Shown: positions 38,656 to 47,529 of the stretch, in pieces
Layout of the letters: each line of letters begins with the position of its first letter
Numbering within the stretch: the stretch's first letter is position 1
Origin: Kitasatospora fiedleri
GTDB taxonomy: Bacteria > Actinomycetota > Actinomycetes > Streptomycetales > Streptomycetaceae
Length of the DNA stretch: 64,000 nt
Assembly: GCF_948472415.1 (NCBI RefSeq)
Contig: NZ_OX419520.1
Span: forward strand, 1-64,000
Direction: 5' to 3'
Translations under genes and position numbers: made by a program
Notes under the pieces: generated by a model
Seen by the model: only the letters and a program-made list of their open reading frames with translations
The model's database searches: none
What the model was told of the DNA's origin: nothing

Positions 38656-38868
38656 CCCGACCCCCCTTCCGACCGGCGGGGCGCTCCCGCGCGTGAGACT
38701 ATCCATGAACACGTAAAGGCCGTCAACAGCCCTTCCGCGCAAGGCTCTTGAAGGGCCACCGCCCCTCCCGCGCCGCACCGGCCCCGGCCGGAAACCGCGA
38801 GCGCCGCCCCGCACGGCGGCGGGACGGCGCTTCGGTGAACAGTGCTTCGTGGCGCGGTGGCCGAGCCG

Positions 38869-39390
38869 TCAGGCGCTGTGGTCGGTGCCCACGGCACCGG
38901 CCGCCGGCTGGACCGGAGCCGTCGGCTGGGTCGGGATCTGCTGCTGCGGGGCCTGCGGCTGCACCGGGGCCTGCGGCTGGGTCGGGATCTGGCCCGGGTA
39001 CGGCGGCTGGGCCTGGCCCTGGTACGGAGCCTGGCCCGGGTACGGGGCCTGCCCCTGGAAGGGCGCCTGGCCCGGGTACGGGACCTGGCCCTGCGGGGGG
39101 ACCGGGGTGCCCTTGGCGCGGTTCATCATCGACCGGACGAAGTTGGCGACCAGCACGATCGGAACGATGAACGCCTTGAAGATGATCAGGTACTCGCTGC
39201 CCTCGAAGAAGAAAGCGAGGTAGACGCCGTAGCCGAAGAACGCGGCACCGGCGAGGCCGCTGAAGATTCGCAGACCGGTGCTCAGGCCGGAGGCGGGGAC
39301 GAGAGCGGTGCAGATCGTTATCAGACCGCTGATCATCAGCAGGACGACGTACCAGGAGAAGCCCGGGTTGAGGCTGAAGTCAATGTTCAC
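38869..39390 (-). CDS. Small membrane protein with PGQ-rich tail
   Basis: A 173-residue protein from GTG at 39390. Three hydrophobic segments (WYVVLLMISGLITICTALVP, IFSGLAGAAFFGYGVYLAFF, YLIIFKAFIVPIVLVANFV) are followed by a cytoplasmic tail of repeated YPGQAP/QGQAP units. Such Pro/Gln/Gly tails often mediate self-association. Common in streptomycetes, function unknown. Confidence 0.8.
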   Translation of the reverse strand: MNIDFSLNPGFSWYVVLLMISGLITICTALVPASGLSTGLRIFSGLAGAAFFGYGVYLAFFFEGSEYLIIFKAFIVPIVLVANFVRSMMNRAKGTPVPPQGQVPYPGQAPFQGQAPYPGQAPYQGQAQPPYPGQIPTQPQAPVQPQAPQQQIPTQPTAPVQPAAGAVGTDHSA

Positions 39391-39613
39391 AGAAATCCCA
39401 AACTGGACATAAGGTGTGCATAAAGAGTCGATCGGTTGACGTACCGTACCGGAGTCCCGCCCTTCCGGTCGCCCCGGTTCTCCCGCCGGTTCGAGAACCC
39501 GGAGAAAGGCTCCCGGGGAAAGCGGGACCCACCGTCGAAAAGGGCGCCAAAACGGGCGGCCGCCCGTCGGCCCGGCCGAACCGGGACGCCGCCCTCCTGA
39601 TAGCGTCCCGGCC

Positions 39614-40426
39614 GTGTCCCCTTCCCCTGCTTCCCCCGCCCCGCTGTACGCCGCCGCCGACATCCACGGTCACCGCACGGAGTTCCGCGACGCACTGCGG
39701 GAGGCGGGGCTGACCGGCGAGGACGGGGGCTGGACCGGCGGGCGGGCCCGGCTGTGGCTGCTGGGGGACTACGTCGACCGGGGGCCGGACGGGATCGGGG
39801 TGATCGAGGACGTCCGGCGGCTCGCCGAGCAGGCCGCGGACGCCGGCGGCCGGGTAGGGGCGCTGCTGGGCAACCACGAGGTGCAGCTGCTCGCCGCCCA
39901 CCGCTTCGGCACCGCGCCCGTACCCGGGTGGAGCCAGCCCGGCGGGTTCCACGGCGGCTGGGCCCGGTTCGGCGGACAGGAGCGCGACCTGCGCCGACTG
40001 ACCCCCGACCACCTGGACTGGCTCGCCGCACTCCCCGCCGCCGTCCTGGTCGACGACCACCTGCTGGTGCACTCCGACACCACCCAGTACCTCGAACTCG
40101 GCACCGGGATCGACGACGTCAACCGCGCCGCCGCCACCGCCCTGACCGACGAACGCCCCGGCGCCTGGCTGGAGTTCAGCCGCCGGATGAGCTCCCGCGG
40201 CTCCTTCCGGAACGCCCGGTCCGCCGATCCCGGCGACCCGGTCGCCCGGATACTGGACGCCCTGGGCGGCACCGTCCTGGTGCACGGCCACAGCACCCTC
40301 ACCAAGCACTTCGGCATCCCCCCGGAGCACGTCCGGGAGGCGCTGCGCTACGCCGAGGACCGGGTCGTCGCCATCGACGGCGGCGTGTACGAGGGCGGTC
40401 GCATCCTGCTCACCCGCCTGGTCTGA
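39614..40426 (+). CDS. Calcineurin-like metallophosphatase
   Basis: A 270-residue phosphoesterase with all five metal-binding blocks: AAADIHGHRTEF, LWLLGDYVDRGPDG, ALLGNHEVQLLA, LVHSDTTQYLEL and LVHGHSTLTKHF. This is the serine/threonine-phosphatase-like bacterial type (PrpE/ApaH group). GTG at 39614 is the start. No signal peptide, so cytoplasmic. The substrate, a phosphoprotein or dinucleotide, cannot be told. Confidence 0.9.
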   Translation: MSPSPASPAPLYAAADIHGHRTEFRDALREAGLTGEDGGWTGGRARLWLLGDYVDRGPDGIGVIEDVRRLAEQAADAGGRVGALLGNHEVQLLAAHRFGTAPVPGWSQPGGFHGGWARFGGQERDLRRLTPDHLDWLAALPAAVLVDDHLLVHSDTTQYLELGTGIDDVNRAAATALTDERPGAWLEFSRRMSSRGSFRNARSADPGDPVARILDALGGTVLVHGHSTLTKHFGIPPEHVREALRYAEDRVVAIDGGVYEGGRILLTRLV

Positions 40427-40662
40427 GCCCGCTGGTCTGAGCCGCCCCGGTCGCCCCCGCGTCCCCGTGGCTCCGCGTCCCCGCGCCCTCGCGTCCTCGC
40501 GTCCTCGCGCTCCAGCTCCGCCGCGCGGGCCCGGTCCACCCCGAGTTGCCGTTCTCCGTCCGGGCGGGGCTCCGTCGGCGGGCCGTCGGCCGACCGGGGT
40601 GCGGCCGCGTCCGTGGCTGGTGGACACCGTCAGTTCCCTTGCGGAACAGGCCGGTTGGCGGC

Positions 40663-40680
40663 TTACTGACCGGTAGTCAA
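40663..40680. promoter_or_regulatory. Quasi-palindrome around ACCGGT upstream of the sapA-like gene
   Basis: TTACTGACCGGTAGTCAA has twofold symmetry about ACCGGT, the form of many TetR-type operators. It is followed by TTGATC (40682) and TATCGT (about 40697), possible -35 and -10. The rest of the 321-bp gap 40427-40747 contains GCGTCCTC-type short repeats and no gene. Confidence 0.4.
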
Positions 40681-40747
40681 TTGATCTTGGTCGCTGCTAT
40701 CGTGCCTGCGGAAGTTCCGATGCGAGTACGGAGACAAGGGGAGATTC

Positions 40748-41158
40748 ATGCGCACGTCACAGCGGAGGGCCGCCCTCGCGCTCAGCGTTCTGGCCATGAC
40801 CGCGGGGATGGTGTCCGTCTCCGCTCCGGCCGAGGCCGCCAGCACCCCGAGCGGGGCCTGCGGCAGCGGCTACTACCAGATCGACCACCACGCCCTCGGC
40901 TCGGTGGCCGACATCTACCTGTTCTACAACGGGTCGAGCAACTGCGCCGTCACCTGGGTGCGCAGCCCGACCGGGACCAGGACGTACGACCTGCGGGTAC
41001 ACATAGACCGGGAGAGCGACCTGGTGGGCTCCGCCGACGGGGGCTACTACAAGTACTACGCCGGCCCGGTCAAGCTCAGCGCCAAGGGCACCTGCATCTC
41101 GTGGGGCGGCTACGCGGAGGGCATCAACTGGGGCTCCGACTGGGAGCACTGCGGCTGA
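40748..41158 (+). CDS. SapA-like secreted protein
   Basis: A 136-residue exported protein: signal peptide (RRAALALSVLAMTAGMVSVSA, cut after AEA), then GACGSGYYQIDHHALG, GYYKYYAGPVKLSAKGTC and ISWGGYAEGINW ending HCG, a pattern I recall from spore-associated protein A of Streptomyces. Four Cys suggest two disulfides. It may be found on spores or in the medium; molecular role unknown. Confidence 0.82.
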   Translation: MRTSQRRAALALSVLAMTAGMVSVSAPAEAASTPSGACGSGYYQIDHHALGSVADIYLFYNGSSNCAVTWVRSPTGTRTYDLRVHIDRESDLVGSADGGYYKYYAGPVKLSAKGTCISWGGYAEGINWGSDWEHCG

Positions 41159-41265
41159 CCGACCTCCGCCGCAACCCGCCCGGCCGGTTCGCGGCGCGGC
41201 AACCACCCGCGCGCGTCCGGTCCGGCCCGGCGGGGCCTTCGGGCCAGGTGAGGGCCAGGTGAGGG

Positions 41266-41721
41266 TCAGGTGCGGGTCAGCCGGTGGCGGGACTCCACCG
41301 CCGCGACGGTCTTCTTCAGCGCGTTGCCCAGGACGCCCCTGCCGACGCTGCCCAGCAGCAGGCCGGTGATCCGGCCCCTGAGGTTCTTGCCCTCGCGGAC
41401 CACCACCGCGTCCAGCCGGGTCGTGCCGTCGGGCAGCGGGGTGAAGGTGTAGGTGTGGCCCGAGGCGCCGCCCCAGAGGTTGGAGTCGACCGTGGTCATC
41501 ACCACGCGGTGCGGGTCGGACCAGTCGTAGCGCAGCCGTTCCCAGACGCCGCCGGAGCCCTCGGTGACCTCGGCGTGGTCGGGGCCCTCCGTGTGGACCC
41601 GGAGGAACTCGTCGGCGCTGTTGGGGAACAGCTCCCGGCGGCCCGGGGTGAAGTCGGTGAGGCACGCCACGAACTGCTCCGGGGTGGCCAGGGTCCGCTC
41701 GGTGAAGTGGATGGTTGCCAT
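41266..41721 (-). CDS. SRPBCC (polyketide cyclase-like/DUF2505-type) protein
   Basis: A 151-residue START-like protein. FTERTLATPEQFVACLTDFT, WERLRYDWSDPHRVVMTTVD and YTFTPLPDGTTRLDAVVVRE show the beta-sheet grip of the SRPBCC fold. ATG at 41721 has GGAGAAACCCC ahead. Members bind hydrophobic ligands or act in lipid or antibiotic metabolism. It is divergent from a VOC protein gene with a large hairpin in between. Confidence 0.85.
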   Translation of the reverse strand: MATIHFTERTLATPEQFVACLTDFTPGRRELFPNSADEFLRVHTEGPDHAEVTEGSGGVWERLRYDWSDPHRVVMTTVDSNLWGGASGHTYTFTPLPDGTTRLDAVVVREGKNLRGRITGLLLGSVGRGVLGNALKKTVAAVESRHRLTRT

Positions 41722-41787
41722 GGGGTTTCTCCCTGCGCTCCTCGCGTCGGTCTGCCGGACGGCCCCCAGACTGCCCGGTGCCCGCAC

Positions 41788-41881
41788 CCCGTCGAGCCGG
41801 TGCCGGACCCTGGCCCGGGCCGACCCGTGCCCGGCCCGGGTACGGGACCCGGGGACCAGGGTCCGGCACCGGCTCGACGGG
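41788..41881. repeat. Perfect 26-bp inverted repeat between divergent genes
   Basis: The arms 41788-41813 and 41856-41881 are exact reverse complements, with 42 bp between that themselves contain CCCGGG and GGCCCGGG palindromes. It lies in the 226-bp promoter gap of the SRPBCC and VOC genes, where a terminator would not be expected. Confidence 0.8.
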
Positions 41882-41947
41882 CCCGCGGTCCGGGGATCGT
41901 GGTCGGTGGGACGCCGACCGGCGTCCCGGGCCGCAGAGGAGCCGACG

Positions 41948-42553
41948 ATGGTGGAATTCAAGATCGAGGTCGTGGTCGTCCCGGTTTCGGACGTGGACCG
42001 GGCCAAGGAGTTCTGGACCCGGATCGGGTTCCGCGAGGACGTCGACCACACCGGCCCCGGCGGATTCCGGGTGGTGCACCTGACCCCGCCCGGCTCGGCC
42101 GCGTCGCTGATCGTCGGCAGCGGGGTGACCGCCGCGGCACCGGGCTCCGAGCACGGCGTGCACCTGGTGGTGGACGACGTCGTCGCGGCCCGCGCCGAGC
42201 TGGCGGCGGCCGGGGTCGAGGTCAGCGAGGTGTTCCACGACGCGGGCGGGGTCTTCCACCACGCCGGCACCGCCGGGCGGGTCGCCGGCCCGCACCCGAA
42301 GCGGCAGTCGTACGGCTCGTTCGCCTCGTTCGCCGACCCGGACGGCAACACCTTCGTCCTCCAGGAGGTCACCGAGCGGCGCCCCGGGCGGATCGACCAC
42401 GTGGTGTACCGCTCCGCCGACGCACTCGAATCGGCGCTCCGCGACGCCGCGACCGCCCACGGCGCGCACGAGGCCGAACTCGGCCACGCCGACCCGGACT
42501 GGCCCGCCTGGTACGCCGCCCACATGGCGCGCGCGGCCGGGCTCGGCCGCTGA
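41948..42553 (+). CDS. VOC family (glyoxalase/dioxygenase-like) protein
   Basis: A 201-residue vicinal-oxygen-chelate protein: VVVVPVSDVDRAKEFWTRIG, FRVVHLTPPGSAASLIVG, HGVHLVVDDVVAARAELA and YGSFASFADPDGNTFVLQEV, the last with the metal-site Glu. The C-terminal 45 residues (HVVYRSADALESALRDAATA) are an extension seen in Streptomyces members. ATG follows a GGAG site. Small-molecule binding or modification, substrate unknown. Confidence 0.88.
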   Translation: MVEFKIEVVVVPVSDVDRAKEFWTRIGFREDVDHTGPGGFRVVHLTPPGSAASLIVGSGVTAAAPGSEHGVHLVVDDVVAARAELAAAGVEVSEVFHDAGGVFHHAGTAGRVAGPHPKRQSYGSFASFADPDGNTFVLQEVTERRPGRIDHVVYRSADALESALRDAATAHGAHEAELGHADPDWPAWYAAHMARAAGLGR

Positions 42554-42563
42554 GTGGGCCGGC

Positions 42564-43506
42564 GTGAGCGGCATGAGCGGGGCGGGAGCGGGCGGCTGCG
42601 GGCGGTGCGCCGGTACCGCGACGGCGGCGGGACCGGTGACGGCGGTGGCAACGGTGGCAGCGGCGGGCCGCGAGGCCGAACGGGCGCAGCTGGCGGCGTT
42701 CGTGACGTCCGCCGCCGGCCGGGCCCTGGTGCTGCGCGGGCGGCGGACGCCGACCGGGTCGCGCTGCTGGGCCACGCCGGCGCCCTCGCGGAGCGGGAGG
42801 GCCACACGGTCGTCCGGGCGGTCGGCGTCGAGGTGGAGTCGGCGCTGCCCTGGGCCGGGCTGCACCAGTTGCTCCACCCGCTGCTCGCCGACGCCGCGCG
42901 GCTGGACGAGGCGGCCCGGGCCGCGTTCGACACCGTGTTCGGCGGCCCGCGCGGTAGCTCGCGCGGCGGCTCGGACTGCGGCCCGGGCGGTGCCCCGGGC
43001 TGCGGCCCGCCCTCGGTCATGACGCTCGGCATCGCGGTGCTGCGCCTGCTGGCCCTCGCCACCGAGCAGCGGCCGCTGCTGCTGGTCCTCGACGACGGGC
43101 AGTGGCTGGACGAGGCCAGCGCCGACGTCTGCGGCTTCGTCGGCCGCCGCCTGACGGGTCGTCCGGTGCGGCTGCTGGTCGCGGTCCGCCCCGGCCTGCC
43201 GTCCCGGTTCGACGCCGCCGCCCTGCCCGAACTGCCGGTCGCGGCCCTCCCCGACGAGCCCACGGCCCGCCACCTGCGGCTCGCCGGGACCCCGCCCCCA
43301 CCCGGCCCCCGGCGCCGGACGCACTGACCTGGCAGGAACGCCGCATCGCCGACCTGGCCGCCAGCGGCCTGACGAACAAGCAGATCGGCGCCCGGATGCA
43401 CCTGTCGCCGCGCACCGTCAGCTCGCACCTGTACCGCGTCTTCCCCAAGCTGAGCGTCACCAGCCGGGCGGCCCTGCGCGACGCGCTGACCCGCCACGCA
43501 GGCTGA
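42564..43506 (+). CDS. Miniature LuxR-type (LAL) regulator with degenerate ATPase domain
   Basis: About 310 residues after two frame corrections near 42742 and 43300. The N-terminus follows LAL regulators (GREAERAQLAAFVTSAAGRA), but where Walker A (GEAGVGKSALL) should be it reads roughly GGADADRVALLG, without the Gly-Lys-Ser. Walker B is kept (LLLVLDDGQWLDEASADVC). The central 500 or so residues of normal LAL proteins are missing, and a LuxR HTH follows directly (LTWQERRIADLAASGLTNKQ, IGARMHLSPRTVSSHLYRVF). It may be an ATP-independent regulator or a decayed copy. It begins 10 bp after the VOC gene. Confidence 0.72.
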
Positions 43507-43576
43507 CCTCCCGTCACCTCCCTCCCCTCCCTCCCTCTCACCCCGGGGCGCCGCGCGCCTCCGGAAAGGACCGGAA

Positions 43577-44662
43577 ATGATCAGCAGGCGCACCTTCACC
43601 ACCGCGGTCGGTCTCGGCGTCGGCGCCACCGCTCTCCCGGCCACCGCCCCGGCGGCCGGCGCGCTCACCGCCGACGACCGGCCGACCACCCTCGTCGCGA
43701 CCGTCCCCGCCACGACCGTCCCGGCCGTCGTCCCCGGCACCCACACCGGCTTCGCCGACCTGAGGCGGGTCCAGGCCGGCGTGCTGGACATCGGCTACGC
43801 GGAGACCGGCCCGAAGGACGGCCCGACGGTGATCTGCCTGCACGGCTGGCCGTACGACATCCACAGCTTCGTCGACGTGGCCCCGCTGCTCGCGGACGCC
43901 GGCTACCGGGTGATCGTGCCGTACCTGCGGGGCCACGGCACCACCGCGTTCCTCTCGCCGACCACGCCCCGCAACGGGCAGCAGTCCGCGATCGCGCTCG
44001 ACATCGTCGCCCTGATGGACGCCCTGAAGATCCGCCGGGCGGTGCTGGCCGGCTTCGACTGGGGCTCGCGGACCGCCGACATCATCGCCGCGCTGTGGCC
44101 GGAGCGGGTCAAGGCGCTGGTGTCGGTGAGCGGCTACCTCGTCACCCACCTCCCGGCGCAGCGCACCCCGCTGCCGCCGAAGTACGAGCGGGCCTGGTGG
44201 TACCAGTACTACTTCGCCACCGACCGCGGCCGGGTCGCCATGGAGACCAAGGAGAACCGGCACGACCTGGGCCGGTTGGTGTGGGACGAGGTCTCCCCGA
44301 CCTGGGACTTCGACGAGGCCACCTTCGAGCGCACCGCCGCCGCGTTCGAGAACCCCGACTACGCCGCCGTCGTGGTCCACAACTACCGCTGGCGGCTGGG
44401 GCTGGCCGACGGCGAGCGCCGCTACGACCGCTACGAGCGGCTGCTCGACGCCCAGCCGCCCGTCACGGTGCCGACCATCACCCTGGACCCCGCCCTCGAC
44501 CCGTTCCTGGCCTCCACCGACGGCACGGCCTACCGGAAGTTCTTCACCGGCGCCTACGAGCACCGGGTGCTCGCCGGGATCGGCCACAACGCGCCGCAGG
44601 AGGCGCCGACCGCGTTCGCCCAGGCCGTGGTGGACGCCGACCACCTGGCGGCGCGGCCGTGA
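43577..44662 (+). CDS. Tat-exported epoxide-hydrolase-like alpha/beta hydrolase
   Basis: 361 residues. The N-terminus ISRRTFTTAVGLGVGATALP is a twin-arginine signal. The fold shows VICLHGWPYDIHSFVDVAPL (oxyanion hole), VPYLRGHGTTAFL, the nucleophile elbow VLAGFDWGSRTADI with Asp rather than Ser as in epoxide hydrolases and haloalkane dehalogenases, and a final His in GIGHNAPQE. It would open epoxides or dehalogenate outside the cell membrane. AAAGGACCGGAA precedes ATG. The stop overlaps the next start (GTGA). Confidence 0.9.
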   Translation: MISRRTFTTAVGLGVGATALPATAPAAGALTADDRPTTLVATVPATTVPAVVPGTHTGFADLRRVQAGVLDIGYAETGPKDGPTVICLHGWPYDIHSFVDVAPLLADAGYRVIVPYLRGHGTTAFLSPTTPRNGQQSAIALDIVALMDALKIRRAVLAGFDWGSRTADIIAALWPERVKALVSVSGYLVTHLPAQRTPLPPKYERAWWYQYYFATDRGRVAMETKENRHDLGRLVWDEVSPTWDFDEATFERTAAAFENPDYAAVVVHNYRWRLGLADGERRYDRYERLLDAQPPVTVPTITLDPALDPFLASTDGTAYRKFFTGAYEHRVLAGIGHNAPQEAPTAFAQAVVDADHLAARP

Positions 44663-44907
44663 GCGGCCCGGCCGACAACGGGCGGGTGCGCGGTCCGGAC
44701 GCCGACACGCACGTGCGCGGGCCGGACGCCGACGCGCGGGCCGCCGAGGTCCGCCGGGCCCGGTTCGGCGCGCTCCCCGAGCGGGTCGCCCTCGCCGACC
44801 TGGTCGAGGAACGCCCGGTCCCGCCGCCGCACCGGACGGCCGACGCCCACGACCCCGACAGCCAGGCGGTGCGGTTCTCCTGCCTGGCGGCCGACCTCGG
44901 CCTCTGA
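44659..44907 (+). CDS. Small protein coupled to the hydrolase gene
   Basis: An 82-residue hydrophilic protein translated from GTG overlapping the hydrolase stop. It has a repeated RGPDAD element near the start, then RFGALPERVALADLVEERPV and a C-terminal VRFSCLAADLGL. No signal or helix is seen. I recall no function; the last part looks conserved in actinomycetes. Confidence 0.65.
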   Translation: MSGPADNGRVRGPDADTHVRGPDADARAAEVRRARFGALPERVALADLVEERPVPPPHRTADAHDPDSQAVRFSCLAADLGL

Positions 44908-44948
44908 ACCCGTCGGTCCGCCCCGCGCCCCGAGCCCCCCGCGCCCCG

Positions 44949-46184
44949 TCACTCGATCTCGTACATCCCGTCGCCGTCGAGGTGGCGCACCGTGTTGAGG
45001 TCGCGCTGGAGCACCGCGTCCACCGGGTGCTCCAGGGTGAGGGTGGCCGGGTAGCCCCGGTCGTACGTGGTCGGGCTGATCGGGTCGCCGGGGCGGACCA
45101 GCACGGTGAGGTCGCGGAAGCTCTCCAGCTCCGCGATCCGGTCGAGCGCCCGGTAGCGGACCAGCCGCCCGGCCGCCGGGGCGACCAGCGCGGCCCAGGC
45201 GAACGCGTGCCGCCGCCGGTACCCCCGGCCGGCCCGGGCCCGGAAGCGCTCCGGGCGGACGTAGGCGTCCACCACCCACTCCAACTGGCCCTCGCCCAGC
45301 AGGTGGGCGGTGTAGTAGGGCAGCCCCGACATCCGGGCGCCCGCCTCGACCAGCCGCGGGCCGTCCGGCGTCAGCTTGACCTCCAGGTGGGCGGCGCCGT
45401 ACCGGATGTCCAGCGCGTCCAGCACCCGGCGGCCGTACGCGGCGAGTTCGGGCACCGGCGGCTCGTCGCAGCGCAGCAGCACCTGGGCCACCACCAGGTC
45501 CCGCACCCCGTTGGCGGTGATCCGCTCGGTGCGCCAGGCGTCGGTCAGCTGGTGCGTCCCGCCGCTGCTGACCGTGTTGAGGACGTACTCGGTGCCGACC
45601 AGGTACTCCTGGGCCACCACCTCCTCGACCGGCTCGCCCTGGACCGTCCCCCGGGCGCGCAGCCGGCGCAGCGCCGCGACCGAGTCCCCGGGCGCGTCGC
45701 AGAACGACACGCCGTCGCCCCAGTAGCTGCGCAGCGGCTTGACCACCGCCACCCCGCCCAGCCGCCGGTGCCAGGCGCGCAGCACGTCCGGGTCGCCGGT
45801 GCGCAGCTGGCGCATGCCGGGCACGCCCCGGGCCTTGAGCGTCTCGATCTGCACGTACTTGTCGCGGCGCGCCGCGCTGGCCGCGGTGCCGTTGGAGGGC
45901 AGCCCGAGCCGCTCGGAGAGCGCGTCGGCCAGCTCCACCCCGGTTTCGCGGCCCGCCAGCACCGCGACCGGCCGCAGCGCCGCCAGCCGCTCGGCCAGGG
46001 CGTCCACCCCGCCGTCGTGGACCAGCACGCTGCCGAACCGTCCCGGGTCCACCGGGTCCACGCCGAACGGGAGTTCGGGCGTGCTCTGCACCTGGACGAC
46101 CTCGCCGCCCACCGCGCCGAACGCGTCGACGTGGCCGAAGGCCGCCCCGAACGCATCGACGACCGCCACGCGGAACGCTGCCAT
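44949..46184 (-). CDS. ATP-grasp ligase
   Basis: A 411-residue ATP-grasp enzyme with a pre-ATP-grasp Rossmann-like domain (FRVAVVDAFGAAFG) and the ATP-grasp fold: SNGTAASAARRDKYVQIETL, GGVAVVKPLRSYWGDGVS (ATP-lysine), VEEVVAQEYLVGTEYVLNTV and AAHLEVKLTPDGPRLVEAGA (metal-binding Glu). Such ligases join a carboxylate to an amine in small-molecule or peptide biosynthesis. ATG at 46184 has a strong TAGGAGGCAGAC site that overlaps the stop of the PrnB-like gene 9 bp upstream, so the two form an operon. Confidence 0.9.
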   Translation of the reverse strand: MAAFRVAVVDAFGAAFGHVDAFGAVGGEVVQVQSTPELPFGVDPVDPGRFGSVLVHDGGVDALAERLAALRPVAVLAGRETGVELADALSERLGLPSNGTAASAARRDKYVQIETLKARGVPGMRQLRTGDPDVLRAWHRRLGGVAVVKPLRSYWGDGVSFCDAPGDSVAALRRLRARGTVQGEPVEEVVAQEYLVGTEYVLNTVSSGGTHQLTDAWRTERITANGVRDLVVAQVLLRCDEPPVPELAAYGRRVLDALDIRYGAAHLEVKLTPDGPRLVEAGARMSGLPYYTAHLLGEGQLEWVVDAYVRPERFRARAGRGYRRRHAFAWAALVAPAAGRLVRYRALDRIAELESFRDLTVLVRPGDPISPTTYDRGYPATLTLEHPVDAVLQRDLNTVRHLDGDGMYEIE

Positions 46185-46193
46185 GTCTGCCTC

Positions 46194-47423
46194 CTACGGA
46201 CGGGTGTGGGTCGGGGCCGCGGCGAGGTCGAGCACCTCGCGGCGGAGTTCGAGCAGCCGGTGCACCGCGTTCGTCAGCACGTGGCGCACGCTGAAGCCCG
46301 AGGTGCCGGTGTCCCCGGGGTGCCGGGCGTCCCCGGCGGCCAGGACGCTCCGCTCGCCGTCCTGCGCGCCGATCTCCCGCCGGGTCAGCCCCGACCGGTC
46401 CGGGAACGCCTCCGGCAGCAGGCGCCGGGTGATCCCCAGGTGCACCATCCGGAAGTCGACGAACCCGTCGATCAGCCGGACCAGCTGCTCCGTCCCGGCG
46501 TCGTCGAGCACCAGCCGGCCGTCCCGCACCGACTGCCACACGTTCGCGCCCAGGCCGGAGGCGCTCCGCCAGCGGGCGACCACCGGCCGGGCCCAGGACG
46601 GGAAGTAGGACATCGCCTGGTCCAGGTAGACGCCGTACTCCCCGGTCGGCGGCAGCAGCACCAGTTCGAGGAGCTGGACGCTGGGCATGAAGGCCCCGCT
46701 CGCCCCGCGCGGACCGCCGGGGTGGCCCAGGTGGTACGGCCGGAAGCGGCCGAACGCCTCCCCGGTCAGCCTGCGGTAGCCCGCCATGTCCGAGGTGAAC
46801 TCCGCGACGCAGCGCGCGGCGTCCTCCAGCACCGCGGCCGGCTTCACGGCGTCCGGCGCCGCCACCAGCGCGCGCAGACCGTAGGCGGCCGACCTGATCC
46901 ACGGCTCGGAGAGGTGGTGCCCGAGGTAGAAGTCCCGTTCGAGGGTGCCCAGCCGCCCGGGCGAGAACACCCTGATGTCACCGCAGCGCGCGTACTCCTC
47001 GCTGTTCACGTCGATCAGCAGCTCGTAGCTCAGGTGCGGGTCCAGACCGGGGAAGCGCGCGCACTGCGCGGAGACCAGCTCCACCAGCTCGCGCGGAGCG
47101 GCGTGCGGCCCGGCCGGAGCGAACCCGTTGAGCATGAAGAGCAGGTCGAGCTGGGTGACCCGGGCCGCGCGCGGGTCGTCGTCGGCGAGGCAGCGCCGAC
47201 CGTACTCGACCAGCAACTCGCGCTGTTTGTCCGCCAGTTGGCGGTACGTCAGGCCGTCGCCGCCGACCTCGGACAGGTCCTGCGGAAGTTCGCGCAGGAC
47301 GTAGTCGCGGAACGGCGAGGAGGACCGCAGGAGCGCGCGCGGCCCGTTCGGCCCGCTCGGTCCGTTCGGCGGGAGGTTCCGGTGGGGGTCCGCGGAACCG
47401 TTGAAGAGATCACTGCTGTCCAT
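46194..47423 (-). CDS. PrnB/indoleamine-dioxygenase-like heme protein (DUF1864-type)
   Basis: 409 residues. The C-terminal two thirds resembles PrnB (monodechloroaminopyrrolnitrin synthase) and the IDO/TDO superfamily: YLGHHLSEPWIRSAAYGLRA, FRPYHLGHPGGPRGASGAFM, VQLLELVLLPPTGEYGVYLD, DGFVDFRMVHLGITRRLLPE and GDTGTSGFSVRHVLTNAVHR. His328 in the RMVHLG helix is the likely proximal heme ligand by analogy with the RYRH helix of tryptophan dioxygenases. ATG follows AAGGAGCGGAC. PrnB rearranges an indole amino acid; with an ATP-grasp ligase next to it, oxidation of tryptophan or a derivative followed by amide formation is a reasonable guess. Confidence 0.75.
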   Translation of the reverse strand: MDSSDLFNGSADPHRNLPPNGPSGPNGPRALLRSSSPFRDYVLRELPQDLSEVGGDGLTYRQLADKQRELLVEYGRRCLADDDPRAARVTQLDLLFMLNGFAPAGPHAAPRELVELVSAQCARFPGLDPHLSYELLIDVNSEEYARCGDIRVFSPGRLGTLERDFYLGHHLSEPWIRSAAYGLRALVAAPDAVKPAAVLEDAARCVAEFTSDMAGYRRLTGEAFGRFRPYHLGHPGGPRGASGAFMPSVQLLELVLLPPTGEYGVYLDQAMSYFPSWARPVVARWRSASGLGANVWQSVRDGRLVLDDAGTEQLVRLIDGFVDFRMVHLGITRRLLPEAFPDRSGLTRREIGAQDGERSVLAAGDARHPGDTGTSGFSVRHVLTNAVHRLLELRREVLDLAAAPTHTRP

Positions 47424-47529
47424 GTCCGCTCCTTGTCCGCAGTAGGGGGCAGTGAGGGTGGGCGGGCCGGTGCCGTCGCCGCCGGCCCGCCCGGGCGCTT
47501 GAAGGTGCTCGTGGGCGCTTGAGGGCGTG

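Noticed and set aside
37859-38751. Plus-strand frames opposite the hypothetical gene at 37831-38655
   Set aside because: Composition is poorer and there is no ribosome site; not fully excluded, hence the low confidence for the chosen strand.
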